The notes under the pieces: generated by a model
The model's database searches: none
What the model saw: only the letters and a program-made list of their open reading frames with translations
Told to the model about the DNA's origin: nothing
Assembly (NCBI GenBank): GCA_947259495.1
Contig: CAMYLV010000007.1
Coordinates: 1-64,000 of the forward strand
DNA: 64,000 nucleotides
Direction of reading: 5' to 3'
Source: an uncultured Desulfobacterales bacterium
GTDB lineage: Bacteria > Desulfobacterota > Desulfobacteria > Desulfobacterales > JAHEIW01
Program-made: the position numbers and the translations under genes
Shown here: positions 45,400 to 53,774 of the stretch, piece after piece
How positions within the stretch are numbered: position 1 is the first letter of the stretch
How the letters are laid out: each line of letters begins with the position of its first letter

Positions 45400-46736
45400 G
45401 GTATGATCTCCTTGACCAGGGCATCCATATCCGCCCGGGCCGTTGTCTCGGTTGCGCAAAGCAAGTAATGATTTTTAAGTTCCGGATAAAAATCGACCAA
45501 CGGTAGACCGGCGATTATTTTTTTCTGCAACAGGCCCTGATAGGTTTTCCTGAAATCATCCGGAAACTCGACCACAAACTCATTAAAGGTCGGCCTGGAA
45601 AACGGCAGCTTGAATCCGGCCTTCCGCAACGCTTCTTTTAAATATTCGGCCTTGTCGTAATTGAGCCGGGCCAATTCCTTAAACCCGCTACCGCCTAAAG
45701 ACGCCATATACATCACTGCCGCCAGCGCGCACAGACTGTGATTGGTGCAAATATTGGAGGTGGCCTTCTCGCGCCGAATATGCTGCTCACGGGTGGCCAG
45801 GGTGAGCACATGGCCTCTTTTGCCTTCTTCATCGACTGTCTGGCCCACCAGACGCCCCGGCATGTTGCGAACGTATTTCATTTTGGCGGCAAACATCCCC
45901 AGCCCCGGGCCGCCGAACGTGCGCGGGATGCCCAAACTCTGCCCCTCACCACAGGCGATATCAGCACCGCATTGACCCGGGCTTTTGTACAGGCCATAGG
46001 CCAGCGGCTCGCTGAAGCATATAACCAGGAGTGTTTTTTTGTCCGGCAGCGATTGTTTGGCGGCTTCCAGGTTTTCCATACAACCGAAAAAATTCGGTGA
46101 TTGAATTGCCACCCCCCCTAGATCGTCCATATCCTTCAGCGGGCCCAAATCGGTGGTGCCGTCCGGAAGATACGGCAGCTCTCTGATATTAAAGCCGGTG
46201 GGCTCAAAATAAGTCGCCAGTACCCGCCGATACATGGGGTGCACGGCGCTTGAAACCGCGACTGTTTTTTTTCGTGAAACGCGTATCGCCATCAGCATCG
46301 CCTCGGCCAGGGCTGATGCGCCATCATATTGTGATGCGTTGGCAACCTCCAGGCCCAGCAGCCGGGCGGTCAGCGTCTGGTACTCATAAATGGCCTGCAA
46401 TGTTCCCTGGCTTACCTCGGGCTGGTAGGGGGTGTATGCGGTTACAAATTCTGAACGACCGGCTAAAAAGGATGCCGCCGCCGGGACATAATGCGCATAA
46501 CTGCCGGCGCCCATGAAAACCTTGTATTCAGGTGAGACCGCCATGGTGGCCGCCAGCGCGTCCATATGATCGTTTAATTCCCACTCCGTCAGCGCTTCGG
46601 GAATTTTGAGCGTTTCTCTGCGGCGGCAATCTTGCGGGATATGGGCAAAGAGTCCCTCGAGGCTGTCAATCTGCACCGCTTTGAGCATGGTGGCGATATC
46701 GTCCGCTGTATGGGGTAGGTAACGCATGGGGATCAT
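45396..46736 (-). CDS. gcvPA: Glycine dehydrogenase (decarboxylating) subunit 1
   Basis: 446 residues. Family start MRYLPHTADDIATMLKAV (MIP precedes) and FMGAGSYAHYVPAA are diagnostic, as are YQTLTARLLGLEVANASQYDG and LATREQHIRREKATSNICTN. It forms the P protein with GcvPB. Four-base overlaps at both ends (ATGA with gcvH and with gcvPB) show tight coupling. Confidence 0.96.
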   Translation of the reverse strand: MIPMRYLPHTADDIATMLKAVQIDSLEGLFAHIPQDCRRRETLKIPEALTEWELNDHMDALAATMAVSPEYKVFMGAGSYAHYVPAAASFLAGRSEFVTAYTPYQPEVSQGTLQAIYEYQTLTARLLGLEVANASQYDGASALAEAMLMAIRVSRKKTVAVSSAVHPMYRRVLATYFEPTGFNIRELPYLPDGTTDLGPLKDMDDLGGVAIQSPNFFGCMENLEAAKQSLPDKKTLLVICFSEPLAYGLYKSPGQCGADIACGEGQSLGIPRTFGGPGLGMFAAKMKYVRNMPGRLVGQTVDEEGKRGHVLTLATREQHIRREKATSNICTNHSLCALAAVMYMASLGGSGFKELARLNYDKAEYLKEALRKAGFKLPFSRPTFNEFVVEFPDDFRKTYQGLLQKKIIAGLPLVDFYPELKNHYLLCATETTARADMDALVKEIIP

Positions 46737-47131
46737 CCTTTCAGCGAGTTAAGATAAACATTATTATCCATAAGGTCACCTATTTTAGATGCATCATCCG
46801 CTTTGATTTCAAGCATCCATCCGTCGCTGTAAGGCGAATTGTTAACCTTTTCAGGCGCATCTTCCAGCGTGTCATTTATGGCAACCACCTCACCGGCGAC
46901 CGGCATGTAAAGCTCGGAAACCGCCTTGACGGATTCCACCGTGCCGAATTCCTCTCCCTTGCCAAATGTGTCTCCGACCTCCGGCAATTCGACAAAGACA
47001 ATATCGCCGAGCTGGTCCTGGGCGTAATCCGAGATACCGACCTTAAGCTTGTCCCCTTCGAGTCGGGCCCATTCATGAGATTCGGCATACCGCACATCAT
47101 CGGGAAAATTGAGTTCATTGAGTTCTTTCAT
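46733..47131 (-). CDS. gcvH: Glycine cleavage H protein
   Basis: 132 residues from the ATG at 47131 with AAGGAGG upstream; a longer frame reaches 47170 without support. The lipoyl Lys lies in GTVESVKAVSELYMPVAGEV, and the start YAESHEWARLEGD is typical. It carries the aminomethyl group between P and T proteins. It is the first gene of the operon; its lipoylation enzymes LipB and LipA are encoded downstream. Confidence 0.96.
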   Translation of the reverse strand: MKELNELNFPDDVRYAESHEWARLEGDKLKVGISDYAQDQLGDIVFVELPEVGDTFGKGEEFGTVESVKAVSELYMPVAGEVVAINDTLEDAPEKVNNSPYSDGWMLEIKADDASKIGDLMDNNVYLNSLKG

Positions 47132-47261
47132 AGCTGACCTCCTTAAGTTTGCTCTATAATAGATGGGCACATACGGTTTTTTAGATTAAGCTCTTTTGCC
47201 TGCAAATACCATATTAAAATATAAGCCTGGCGAGCCGGAACCAAAAAGATAAATTAAATGC

Positions 47262-47705
47262 CTAAAGTACGTAGGGTACCTTCAGATTATAGCTTTTGTA
47301 TACTACAAAGGTTTCTACGGATTGAACATCTTTGACCCTGGAAACTTCTTCGGTATAAAATTCCAACAGACCAAACCCCGACTTCAAAAGGACCACCAGA
47401 ATCAGGTCGAAACGACCGGTTACCACACTGACCGAAACCACACCTTTGAGATTGCTGAAGTCTTTACCTTTGTTGACCAGATCCATGCTGTGGAGTTTGA
47501 CCCCTACGATCACCACACGATGCCCATCAATGGATTCCGGATTGACCACCCCATTGATGTCCAAAATGCCTTCTTCGATTAATTTTTGAACGCGTGTTCG
47601 GACCGTGTTTTCAGATATGGATAGATCCCGGGAAATTTTTTGGTATGATTTGCGACCGTTGCGGAGATGCCTGATAATGGCCAGATTGGTTTTATCGATG
47701 TTCAT
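47262..47705 (-). CDS. Lrp/AsnC-family transcriptional regulator
   Basis: 147 residues from the ATG at 47705; an upstream frame to 47732 is weaker. N-terminal winged helix (ISRDLSISENTVRTRVQKLIEEGIL) and a C-terminal AsnC/RAM ligand domain (GVKLHSMDLVNKGKDFS, VVTGRFDLILVVLLKSG). It sits beside gcvH, and divergently from livK, so it probably senses an amino acid and regulates glycine cleavage, branched-chain uptake, or both. Confidence 0.92.
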   Translation of the reverse strand: MNIDKTNLAIIRHLRNGRKSYQKISRDLSISENTVRTRVQKLIEEGILDINGVVNPESIDGHRVVIVGVKLHSMDLVNKGKDFSNLKGVVSVSVVTGRFDLILVVLLKSGFGLLEFYTEEVSRVKDVQSVETFVVYKSYNLKVPYVL

Positions 47706-48092
47706 ACAGCACCCATATTTTGAAAGTAACACAGAAACATAAAATATTTAAAAAAAATTGCTGATTGTGTCAATTAATTTTTAATTTTTTTACGATATCT
47801 TCAAAATTATCGCAAGATTTTTTATTGTCAATTGGTTGCTTCGTGCATGCACACAATTTTTGAATCCTAAAGATGACCGCAGCGGACACTGTGCTTATTA
47901 TTCGCAGGGCGGAAAAATGGTATCTGTGCGCTGTTGACCACCCAGTCCGAAAGCAGGGTGTGATTTTCAAGGGAATAAAGTTGAAAAAAAAAACACCATG
48001 TGTTATGGACCCAATCATTTTTAAAACCTTATCAACGCACTCATCAACAACCCTTAAACCAATTACAAACCGAAGTGAAAAGGAGATTTGCC
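47706..48092. other. Divergent regulatory gap between lrp and livK
   Basis: 387 bp with AT-rich tracts and no credible gene. It must hold the divergent promoters of the Lrp-type gene and livK. Repeated TTGTCAATT/ATTGTGTCAATTAAT segments near 47765-47835 are possible Lrp sites, unproven. Confidence 0.4.
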
Positions 48093-49271
48093 ATGAAAAA
48101 AGGATTACTTGCAACCGGCATTATTTTTTGTATCGCGGTAGTTATGGCGTTTTATGCCTGCGGACCGAAAGGTCCGGAAACCATCAAGATCGGTATCAAT
48201 GCCCCTATCACCGGTGACATCCCCAAAGTGGGCGAGGGTTCCAAGTTTGCGGCCGAGATGTGGCTTGAAGACATCAACGCCGCCGGGGGGCTTCAAGTCG
48301 GCGACAAGAAATATAAGGTAGAGCTAGTCATCGAAGACAATGAATCCAAAGCGGAATCGGCGGTTAAAGTCGCCACCAAGCTAATCACGGAAGATGAAGT
48401 CCTGGCGATTGTGGGACCGCAATCATCCAAGCAGGCCATACCGGCCGGCGGCAAGGCCAACGAGCTGCAAACACCGATGATCAGCCCCTGGTCGACCAAC
48501 CCCGATACGACCAAAGATCGGCCGTTTGTATTCCGCGGCTGTTTTCTCGACCCGTTTCAGGGGCCGGTGGCCGCCAATTTCATTAAGGATGAATTTGGTT
48601 TCACAAAGGCAGCTGTGCTCTATGATGTCGCCAGCGATTATCCCAAAGGGTTGGCCGAGTTTTTCAAAGAAGCCTGGGAGAAAAATAATGGTCCCGGTTC
48701 GGTGGTGGCCTTCGAAAGCTTTACCACCAAGGACACTGACTTCAGCTCCCAGCTGACCAAGATCAACAATTCAGGCGCCCAAGTGCTGTTTACGCCCCAG
48801 TACTACAATGAAGTTGCTCTGATCGTGCAACAGGCCCATCAACTGGGCTGGGACAAGCCCATTGTCGGCAGTGACAGCTGGGGTTCGGCTGAGACTGTAA
48901 AGCTTTGCGGCAAAGACTGCTATGGGCTGTTTTTCAGCACCCACTATGCGGCCGCCGGTGCTACCGGTGCGACCAAAGAATTTATTGATCGTTACAATAA
49001 AAATCATGGGTACGTGCCTGATGATGTCGGCGCTTTGACCTGGGACAGCATTCATCTGCTGCAGCAGGCAATTCAAAATACCGGCGGCTTGACCGGCGAT
49101 ATCAAAAAGGACCGTGTTGCGGTTCGCGATCAATTGGCCAAAATCAAAGATTTTGACGGCATCACCGGCAAGATGACATTCACCGAAGAGGGCGATCCGA
49201 TTAAATGTGCCGTGCTGGTCCGCATCAGTGATGCCGGTGAATTCGAATTTTACAAGTCCGTTTGTCCCTAA
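48093..49271 (+). CDS. livK: Branched-chain amino acid ABC transporter, substrate-binding lipoprotein
   Basis: 392 residues from the ATG at 48093 (AAAGGAGA before it; the frame is open back to 48000). Signal with lipobox FYAC, then the two-lobed Leu/Ile/Val-binding fold: KIGINAPITGDIPKVGEGSK, AIVGPQSSKQAIPAGG, PFVFRGCFLDPFQGPVAANF, LYDVASDYPKGLAEFF. It delivers the substrate to LivHM. First gene of the operon; a short-word array follows its stop. Confidence 0.93.
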   Translation: MKKGLLATGIIFCIAVVMAFYACGPKGPETIKIGINAPITGDIPKVGEGSKFAAEMWLEDINAAGGLQVGDKKYKVELVIEDNESKAESAVKVATKLITEDEVLAIVGPQSSKQAIPAGGKANELQTPMISPWSTNPDTTKDRPFVFRGCFLDPFQGPVAANFIKDEFGFTKAAVLYDVASDYPKGLAEFFKEAWEKNNGPGSVVAFESFTTKDTDFSSQLTKINNSGAQVLFTPQYYNEVALIVQQAHQLGWDKPIVGSDSWGSAETVKLCGKDCYGLFFSTHYAAAGATGATKEFIDRYNKNHGYVPDDVGALTWDSIHLLQQAIQNTGGLTGDIKKDRVAVRDQLAKIKDFDGITGKMTFTEEGDPIKCAVLVRISDAGEFEFYKSVCP

Positions 49272-49284
49272 GATGGACCCAAAC

Positions 49285-49445
49285 CGTTAAGCGGTTCCGC
49301 GGTTCCGCGTTCAGTAGTTCAAGGATTCCGCCGGAGGCGGTTCAGGTGTCGGGTGTCAGGTGTCAGAATTAGCGGAGCAGAAATCTGAGCACTGACCACC
49401 CAAACCTGACACCTGAAACCATTAAAGTGAAACGCTGAACCCGGG
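49285..49445. repeat. Short-word inverted array D (GCGGTTCC, GTGTCAG)
   Basis: Left words GCGGTTCC, GCGTTCAG, GTGTCGG, GTGTCAGG (49291-49367) face right words CTGACAC, CTGAAACC, CGCTGAACCC (49392-49442). It lies between livK and livH, inside the operon, and may weaken downstream transcription or stabilise the livK message. Confidence 0.7.
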
Positions 49446-49538
49446 AATGCTTCACGCAATATTACAATGAGTTAAGCAAATGACGGGCCAGGGCTTCACA
49501 CCCTGAGCCCGCCTTTTTAGAAAAACAAGGAGCACTCG

Positions 49539-50459
49539 ATGGTACTTTTGCAAAACCTGATCAATGCATTGCAGTGGGGAAGCTTTTATGCGCTTATCGC
49601 CCTGGGCTATTCTATGGTTTATAGCATCCTGATGCTGTTTAATTTCGCCCACGGCGATATTTTTATGGTGGGCGCCTATATCGGGTTCGGGGTGGCTTCG
49701 GCTCTGATTGCTCTTACCGCCATGGGTGCCTTCGCGCTGCCCGGCTGGCTGATTCTGGTTTTGACCATCCTTTTCTCCATGTTTTTAACCTCCTTTGTGG
49801 GCATGATCGTTGAACGGATCGGCTACCGCCCTTTGCGGGCTGCACCGCGGGCGTCGGCGGCCATTACCGGATTGATGATCGGCATCATTCTGGAGACCGG
49901 CAACCTGGCTTTGCTGGGTGCCCAGCGCGTCAGTTTCCCGTCCATGATTGACACCGTCACCTACGATATGGGCGGCGTTTTTGTGACCAATAAGAAGATC
50001 ATGATCGTGGTGGTCTCACTTCTGCTGGCGGGGGCGCTGCACCAGTTCATCCGCCGGACCCGCTATGGGATGGCCATGCGCGCTATGGCGTTCGACTATG
50101 TGGTGGTGCCCTTGATGGGAGTGCCCCTGAACACCATGGCGGCCATGACCTTTGCCCTGGGATCGGCGCTGGCTGCTGCCGCCGGTATTCTCTTCGGGGT
50201 GGCCTATCCGGTGCTGGATCCCTACATGGGAATTCTGATCGGCTGGAAAGCGTTTGTCGCGGCGATTTTAGGGGGTAGGGGATCGGTTATGGGGGCTACC
50301 CTGGCCGGATTCTTGCTGGGATTCATTGAAATTTTTGTGGCCATGATTTTCCCATCGACCCTGCGCGATCTGATTGCCTATTCGATTGTGTTGCTCATCC
50401 TGGTTTTCAGGCCCCACGGTTTTTTTGGAGAAGCGTACAGTGCGCGCCTGAGACTGTAA
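49539..50459 (+). CDS. livH: Branched-chain amino acid ABC transporter permease LivH
   Basis: 306 residues with eight or so membrane segments. LivH start LINALQWGSFYALIALGYSMVYSILMLFNFAHGD and the coupling loop TRYGMAMRAMAFDYVVVPLMG are clear. It pairs with LivM in the membrane. AAGGAG precedes the ATG. It is 267 bp after livK because of array D. Confidence 0.95.
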   Translation: MVLLQNLINALQWGSFYALIALGYSMVYSILMLFNFAHGDIFMVGAYIGFGVASALIALTAMGAFALPGWLILVLTILFSMFLTSFVGMIVERIGYRPLRAAPRASAAITGLMIGIILETGNLALLGAQRVSFPSMIDTVTYDMGGVFVTNKKIMIVVVSLLLAGALHQFIRRTRYGMAMRAMAFDYVVVPLMGVPLNTMAAMTFALGSALAAAAGILFGVAYPVLDPYMGILIGWKAFVAAILGGRGSVMGATLAGFLLGFIEIFVAMIFPSTLRDLIAYSIVLLILVFRPHGFFGEAYSARLRL

Positions 50460-50522
50460 AAGCCGGCCGGGGCTGCAGCAACCCTTTCAACAGTCAAGAT
50501 TCGTGAGAAACAAGGATGTGAT

Positions 50523-51812
50523 ATGGAAAGTACGAGCGAAAAACTGTCATCTCCCTCGATGCTGTCAAGGATCAACATACGTGCCTGGGTGTCCAAGGTT
50601 CCGCTGCTGGGCTGGCTTATCGGGGCTCTTATTGCGGTGGGACTGGAAATGGCAATCGGCACACCTTTGGCCCGCGCTCTGGGATTGTCCAAGGCACCCA
50701 CCCTGTTCGGCTTCCTCATTATGCTCAAAAAACCGCTCTTGATCCCCGGCGCGGCGCTATATCTTTTGCTGATCTATCTTTTACCCATCGGTCTGATCGC
50801 ACGATTCGCCGCCGCCGCATTAAACCGACTGGCCGCCATCCTGGCCGATTTTTCGACGGTGTTTTCCATTCTGATCCACCTCGCACTACTTTATCTGGCA
50901 TTACACCTGTGGTCCGGATTAAGCGACTATCGGGTTCTGGTGGTCAAACTGACATTGATTGCGGTCATAGTGACGTTGAGCTTGAATGTCATTAACGGCT
51001 ACATGGGCGAATTTTCGTGCTCGCATCCCGGGTTTATGGCATTGGGCGCTTATGCCGCGTCGGTTTTTACGGTTTCTCTTTTCGTAAACGATAAACTCTT
51101 TGGCGTGGCCGTGCTTCCGGCAGCCATCGGACCGTTCTTTTTTCCGATCGCATTGTTTCTGGGCGGCGTGGCAGCGGCCATCGGAGCGATGGTGGTGGCC
51201 ATACCGTCATTTCGAACGCGGGGCGATTATCTGGCGATTATCTCACTGGCATTTATGTTTATCGTAAAAAGCTTAATCGAAAACCTGGAAGTCGTCGGAG
51301 GGCCTCGCGGATTGGGCAGTCAGCCGGACTGGGCCAATTTGCCGACCGTTTTTGTGACCACGGTGATCTGCATCTGGGTAATTAATAATTTTGTGCGATC
51401 CACGCTGGGAAAAGCGCTTAACGCGGTGCGCGATAACGAGATGGCGGCGGATGCCATGACGGTTAACACGCGGCGTACCAAATTTCTGGCATTTCTGTTT
51501 GCCGCTTTCTGGGCGGGTGTTGCCGGCGGTTTGTTTGCCCATGTGCTTCGATATGTCAATCCCAGTACGTTTGGTATTCAAAAGTTGGCCGAAGTTCTGG
51601 CCATGGTTTATTTTGGGGGTTTAAACTCCGTGTACGGCGCCATTGTGGGCGCCACCAGTATCAGTCTGCTGGGCGAGGCCTTGCGGCCGCTGGAAATATT
51701 TAAATGGATCATTATTCCGTTGCTTCTGATACTGGTGATGATTTTCAGGCCAACGGGCCTGATTGCCTTCAAGGAGTTCGACGCCAGGCAGCTGATTCAG
51801 CCCAAAAAGTAA
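50523..51812 (+). CDS. livM: Branched-chain amino acid ABC transporter permease LivM
   Basis: 429 residues, about 100 longer than the usual LivM because of extra N-terminal membrane helices (roughly 25-125). The core starts at LNVINGYMGEFSCSHPGFMALGAYAA, with the family loop IPSFRTRGDYLAIISLAF and NNFVRSTLGKALNAVRDNEMAADAM. It ends 22 bp before palindrome copy 5. Confidence 0.95.
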   Translation: MESTSEKLSSPSMLSRINIRAWVSKVPLLGWLIGALIAVGLEMAIGTPLARALGLSKAPTLFGFLIMLKKPLLIPGAALYLLLIYLLPIGLIARFAAAALNRLAAILADFSTVFSILIHLALLYLALHLWSGLSDYRVLVVKLTLIAVIVTLSLNVINGYMGEFSCSHPGFMALGAYAASVFTVSLFVNDKLFGVAVLPAAIGPFFFPIALFLGGVAAAIGAMVVAIPSFRTRGDYLAIISLAFMFIVKSLIENLEVVGGPRGLGSQPDWANLPTVFVTTVICIWVINNFVRSTLGKALNAVRDNEMAADAMTVNTRRTKFLAFLFAAFWAGVAGGLFAHVLRYVNPSTFGIQKLAEVLAMVYFGGLNSVYGAIVGATSISLLGEALRPLEIFKWIIIPLLLILVMIFRPTGLIAFKEFDARQLIQPKK

Positions 51813-51833
51813 CGTAAAACGCGCCATTGCTTT

Positions 51834-51925
51834 CTATAGGGGTTGTCAAAAAACGTTGCGGTATTCAAACGGTTTTTTCTACAACCCCTTGTGCCGTACT
51901 TCCGTATTCCGGAACAGTATTATGG
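51834..51925 (-). repeat. Dispersed ~90-bp palindrome, copy 5
   Basis: Same unit as copy 3 and in its sense, with a perfect TTCCG/CGGAA small hairpin. It lies between livM and livG, so it sits inside the liv operon, an unusual place if it terminates transcription. Confidence 0.9.
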
Positions 51926-51994
51926 AAAACGGTATAACCCAAAATCGAGCGTTTCATATTTTTACAAATCTGGATAATTAGAAAGAGGTAGCGC

Positions 51995-52765
51995 ATGTCC
52001 ATGTTAAGGGTTGAAAATATGACCCATTTTTTTGGTGGCCTGCGGGCGGTGCACAATTATGATCTTAAAATCGAACCCGGTGAGGTTCACGGGCTTATTG
52101 GCCCCAACGGTGCGGGCAAAACAACGATTTTTAACCTTATTACCGGAATTTACAATCCCACCGAAGGCGAGGTCTTTCTGGAAGATAATAAATTAAACGG
52201 TCTCGCGCCGCATGAAATTGCTGCCATGGGTATTGGCCGTACATTTCAAAACATGCTGCTGTGGCGGCATATGACCGTCCTTGAGCATGTGAAGATGGCC
52301 CGTTATTCCAAAATCGGCTACGGGCTCATCGGCGCATTTTTCGGAACCCCCCGGCGCAATCGCGAAGAGGCCGAAAGCGAGGAGAAAGCCCTTAAGCTTT
52401 TAAAAATGTTTGGTGTCGCTCAATTTGCAGACCAGTGGGTGCCGAATTTGCCCTATGGTGCTCAGCGGCGGGTCGAAATGGCCCGGGCCCTGGCCATGGA
52501 GCCCAAAGTGCTGTTTCTGGACGAGCCCACCGCCGGCATGAATCCTGAAGAGCTGGTTCAGATGATGGAAATCATCCGCCAGATCAAAGAAAAATTTGAT
52601 CTGGCCATTTTTTTGATAGAACACCGCATGAAAGTGGTCATGGAATTGTGCGAACGAATCCAGACCCTGGTTTTTGGGGAAGTGATTGCGGAAGGCACGC
52701 CGGACGAAATTCAAAACAATCCCAAGGTTATCGATGCTTATCTGGGCAAGGAGATCGTAGAGTAA
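51995..52765 (+). CDS. livG: Branched-chain amino acid ABC transporter ATPase LivG
   Basis: 256 residues. Walker A GPNGAGKTT, LivG-type signature replaced by LPYGAQRRVEMARAL, Walker B VLFLDEPTAGMNPEE, switch IEHRM. GAAAGAGG precedes the ATG. Its stop overlaps the livF start (TAATG). Confidence 0.95.
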   Translation: MSMLRVENMTHFFGGLRAVHNYDLKIEPGEVHGLIGPNGAGKTTIFNLITGIYNPTEGEVFLEDNKLNGLAPHEIAAMGIGRTFQNMLLWRHMTVLEHVKMARYSKIGYGLIGAFFGTPRRNREEAESEEKALKLLKMFGVAQFADQWVPNLPYGAQRRVEMARALAMEPKVLFLDEPTAGMNPEELVQMMEIIRQIKEKFDLAIFLIEHRMKVVMELCERIQTLVFGEVIAEGTPDEIQNNPKVIDAYLGKEIVE

Positions 52766-53478
52766 TGTTGTTATCCGTTGAAGCGTTACGCGTTTCCTAT
52801 GGCAATATTAAGGCCCTGCACGGGCTGAATTTCGAAATTGACAAAGGCGAGATCGTTTGTATTATCGGTGCCAATGGCGCCGGTAAAAGCACCACGCTCA
52901 AGGCCATTTCCCGCATGGTTCCGGCAGATGAGGGCTCCCGGATGACATTTGAAGGCAAGGACCTGCTCGAATTCGCTGCCGATAAAGTGGTCAGCCAACT
53001 GGGCATATCGCATGTTCCCGAGGGCCGGCGCCTGTTCGACAATTTAACGGTGATGGAAAATCTTAAGCTGGCGTGCTTTGCCCGGAAAGATAATGATCAG
53101 ATTAAAAAAGATATCCAGCGGGTTTTTTCGATTTTTTCGCGTCTGGATGAGCGGCAGCTCCAGAAAGCCGGAACGCTCAGCGGTGGTGAGCAGCAGATGC
53201 TTGCGGTCGGCCGAGCGTATATGAGCGGCCGCAAAGTCATGCTGCTGGACGAGCCCTCCATGGGACTGGCGCCGCTGTTGATGATGAGCATGTTTGACGC
53301 CTTAAAGGAAATTAATAAGGAGGGAACCACGATATTGCTGGTCGAGCAAAACGCCCGGTTGGCCCTGCAGTTTGCCCAGCGCGGCTATGTGCTCGAAAAC
53401 GGCAACCTGGTCCTGGCGGGACCCTCCGCGGAGTTGCTGGAGGATCCGGAGGTCAAAAAGGCCTACCTCGGCGGCTAA
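52765..53478 (+). CDS. livF: Branched-chain amino acid ABC transporter ATPase LivF
   Basis: 237 residues from the ATG at 52765 sharing the A with the livG stop. Walker A GANGAGKSTTL, signature TLSGGEQQML, Walker B VMLLDEPSMGLAP, and ending KKAYLGG. The longer upstream frame is not used. With LivG it powers the LivHM channel. Confidence 0.95.
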   Translation: MLLSVEALRVSYGNIKALHGLNFEIDKGEIVCIIGANGAGKSTTLKAISRMVPADEGSRMTFEGKDLLEFAADKVVSQLGISHVPEGRRLFDNLTVMENLKLACFARKDNDQIKKDIQRVFSIFSRLDERQLQKAGTLSGGEQQMLAVGRAYMSGRKVMLLDEPSMGLAPLLMMSMFDALKEINKEGTTILLVEQNARLALQFAQRGYVLENGNLVLAGPSAELLEDPEVKKAYLGG

Positions 53479-53522
53479 AACTGAGTCCTAAATCCCCATC
53501 TTTTAACCCGATACCTGTGTTA

Positions 53523-53580
53523 CAAGCCGGCTCAAAATGCTCACGTACTATCGTGTACGCTCCACTTTTGAGCCGGCTTG
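53523..53580. repeat. Two-tier perfect hairpin after livF
   Basis: CAAGCCGGCTCAAAA (53523-53537) and its exact complement (53566-53580) form a 15-bp stem, with CGTAC/GTACG (53544-53548, 53555-53559) as an inner stem. No T-run follows. It may still stop transcription of liv or be a small mobile palindrome. Confidence 0.7.
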
Positions 53581-53584
53581 CGCC

Positions 53585-53745
53585 TTGGTCTCGGGCAAAA
53601 GCTGAGAATTTTGAACTCAGTTTACATTTCATAGTTTTTTTCTTAAGCCTTTTGAGCACCTTAATCTAATAGGATCTGATGCGAAATCCCGCATTCTGCA
53701 GGAGGTCTCGGACAAAAGCTGAGAATTTGACTCCAGTTTTTTCAT
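53585..53745 (+). repeat. Direct near-repeat pair GGTCTCGGRCAAAAGCTGAGAATT
   Basis: GGTCTCGGGCAAAAGCTGAG begins near 53587 and GGTCTCGGACAAAAGCTGAG near 53704, each followed by AATTT, CTCAGTTT or CCAGTTT. About 117 bp apart, in the gap between livF and the DUF4340 gene. Confidence 0.65.
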
Positions 53746-53774
53746 AGATAAAATTTTCTTTATGTTAATTCAAA

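Noticed and set aside
47132-47261. Glycine riboswitch upstream of gcvH
   Set aside because: I looked for the paired tandem aptamer pattern and saw none; the leader is only 130 bp and AT-rich.
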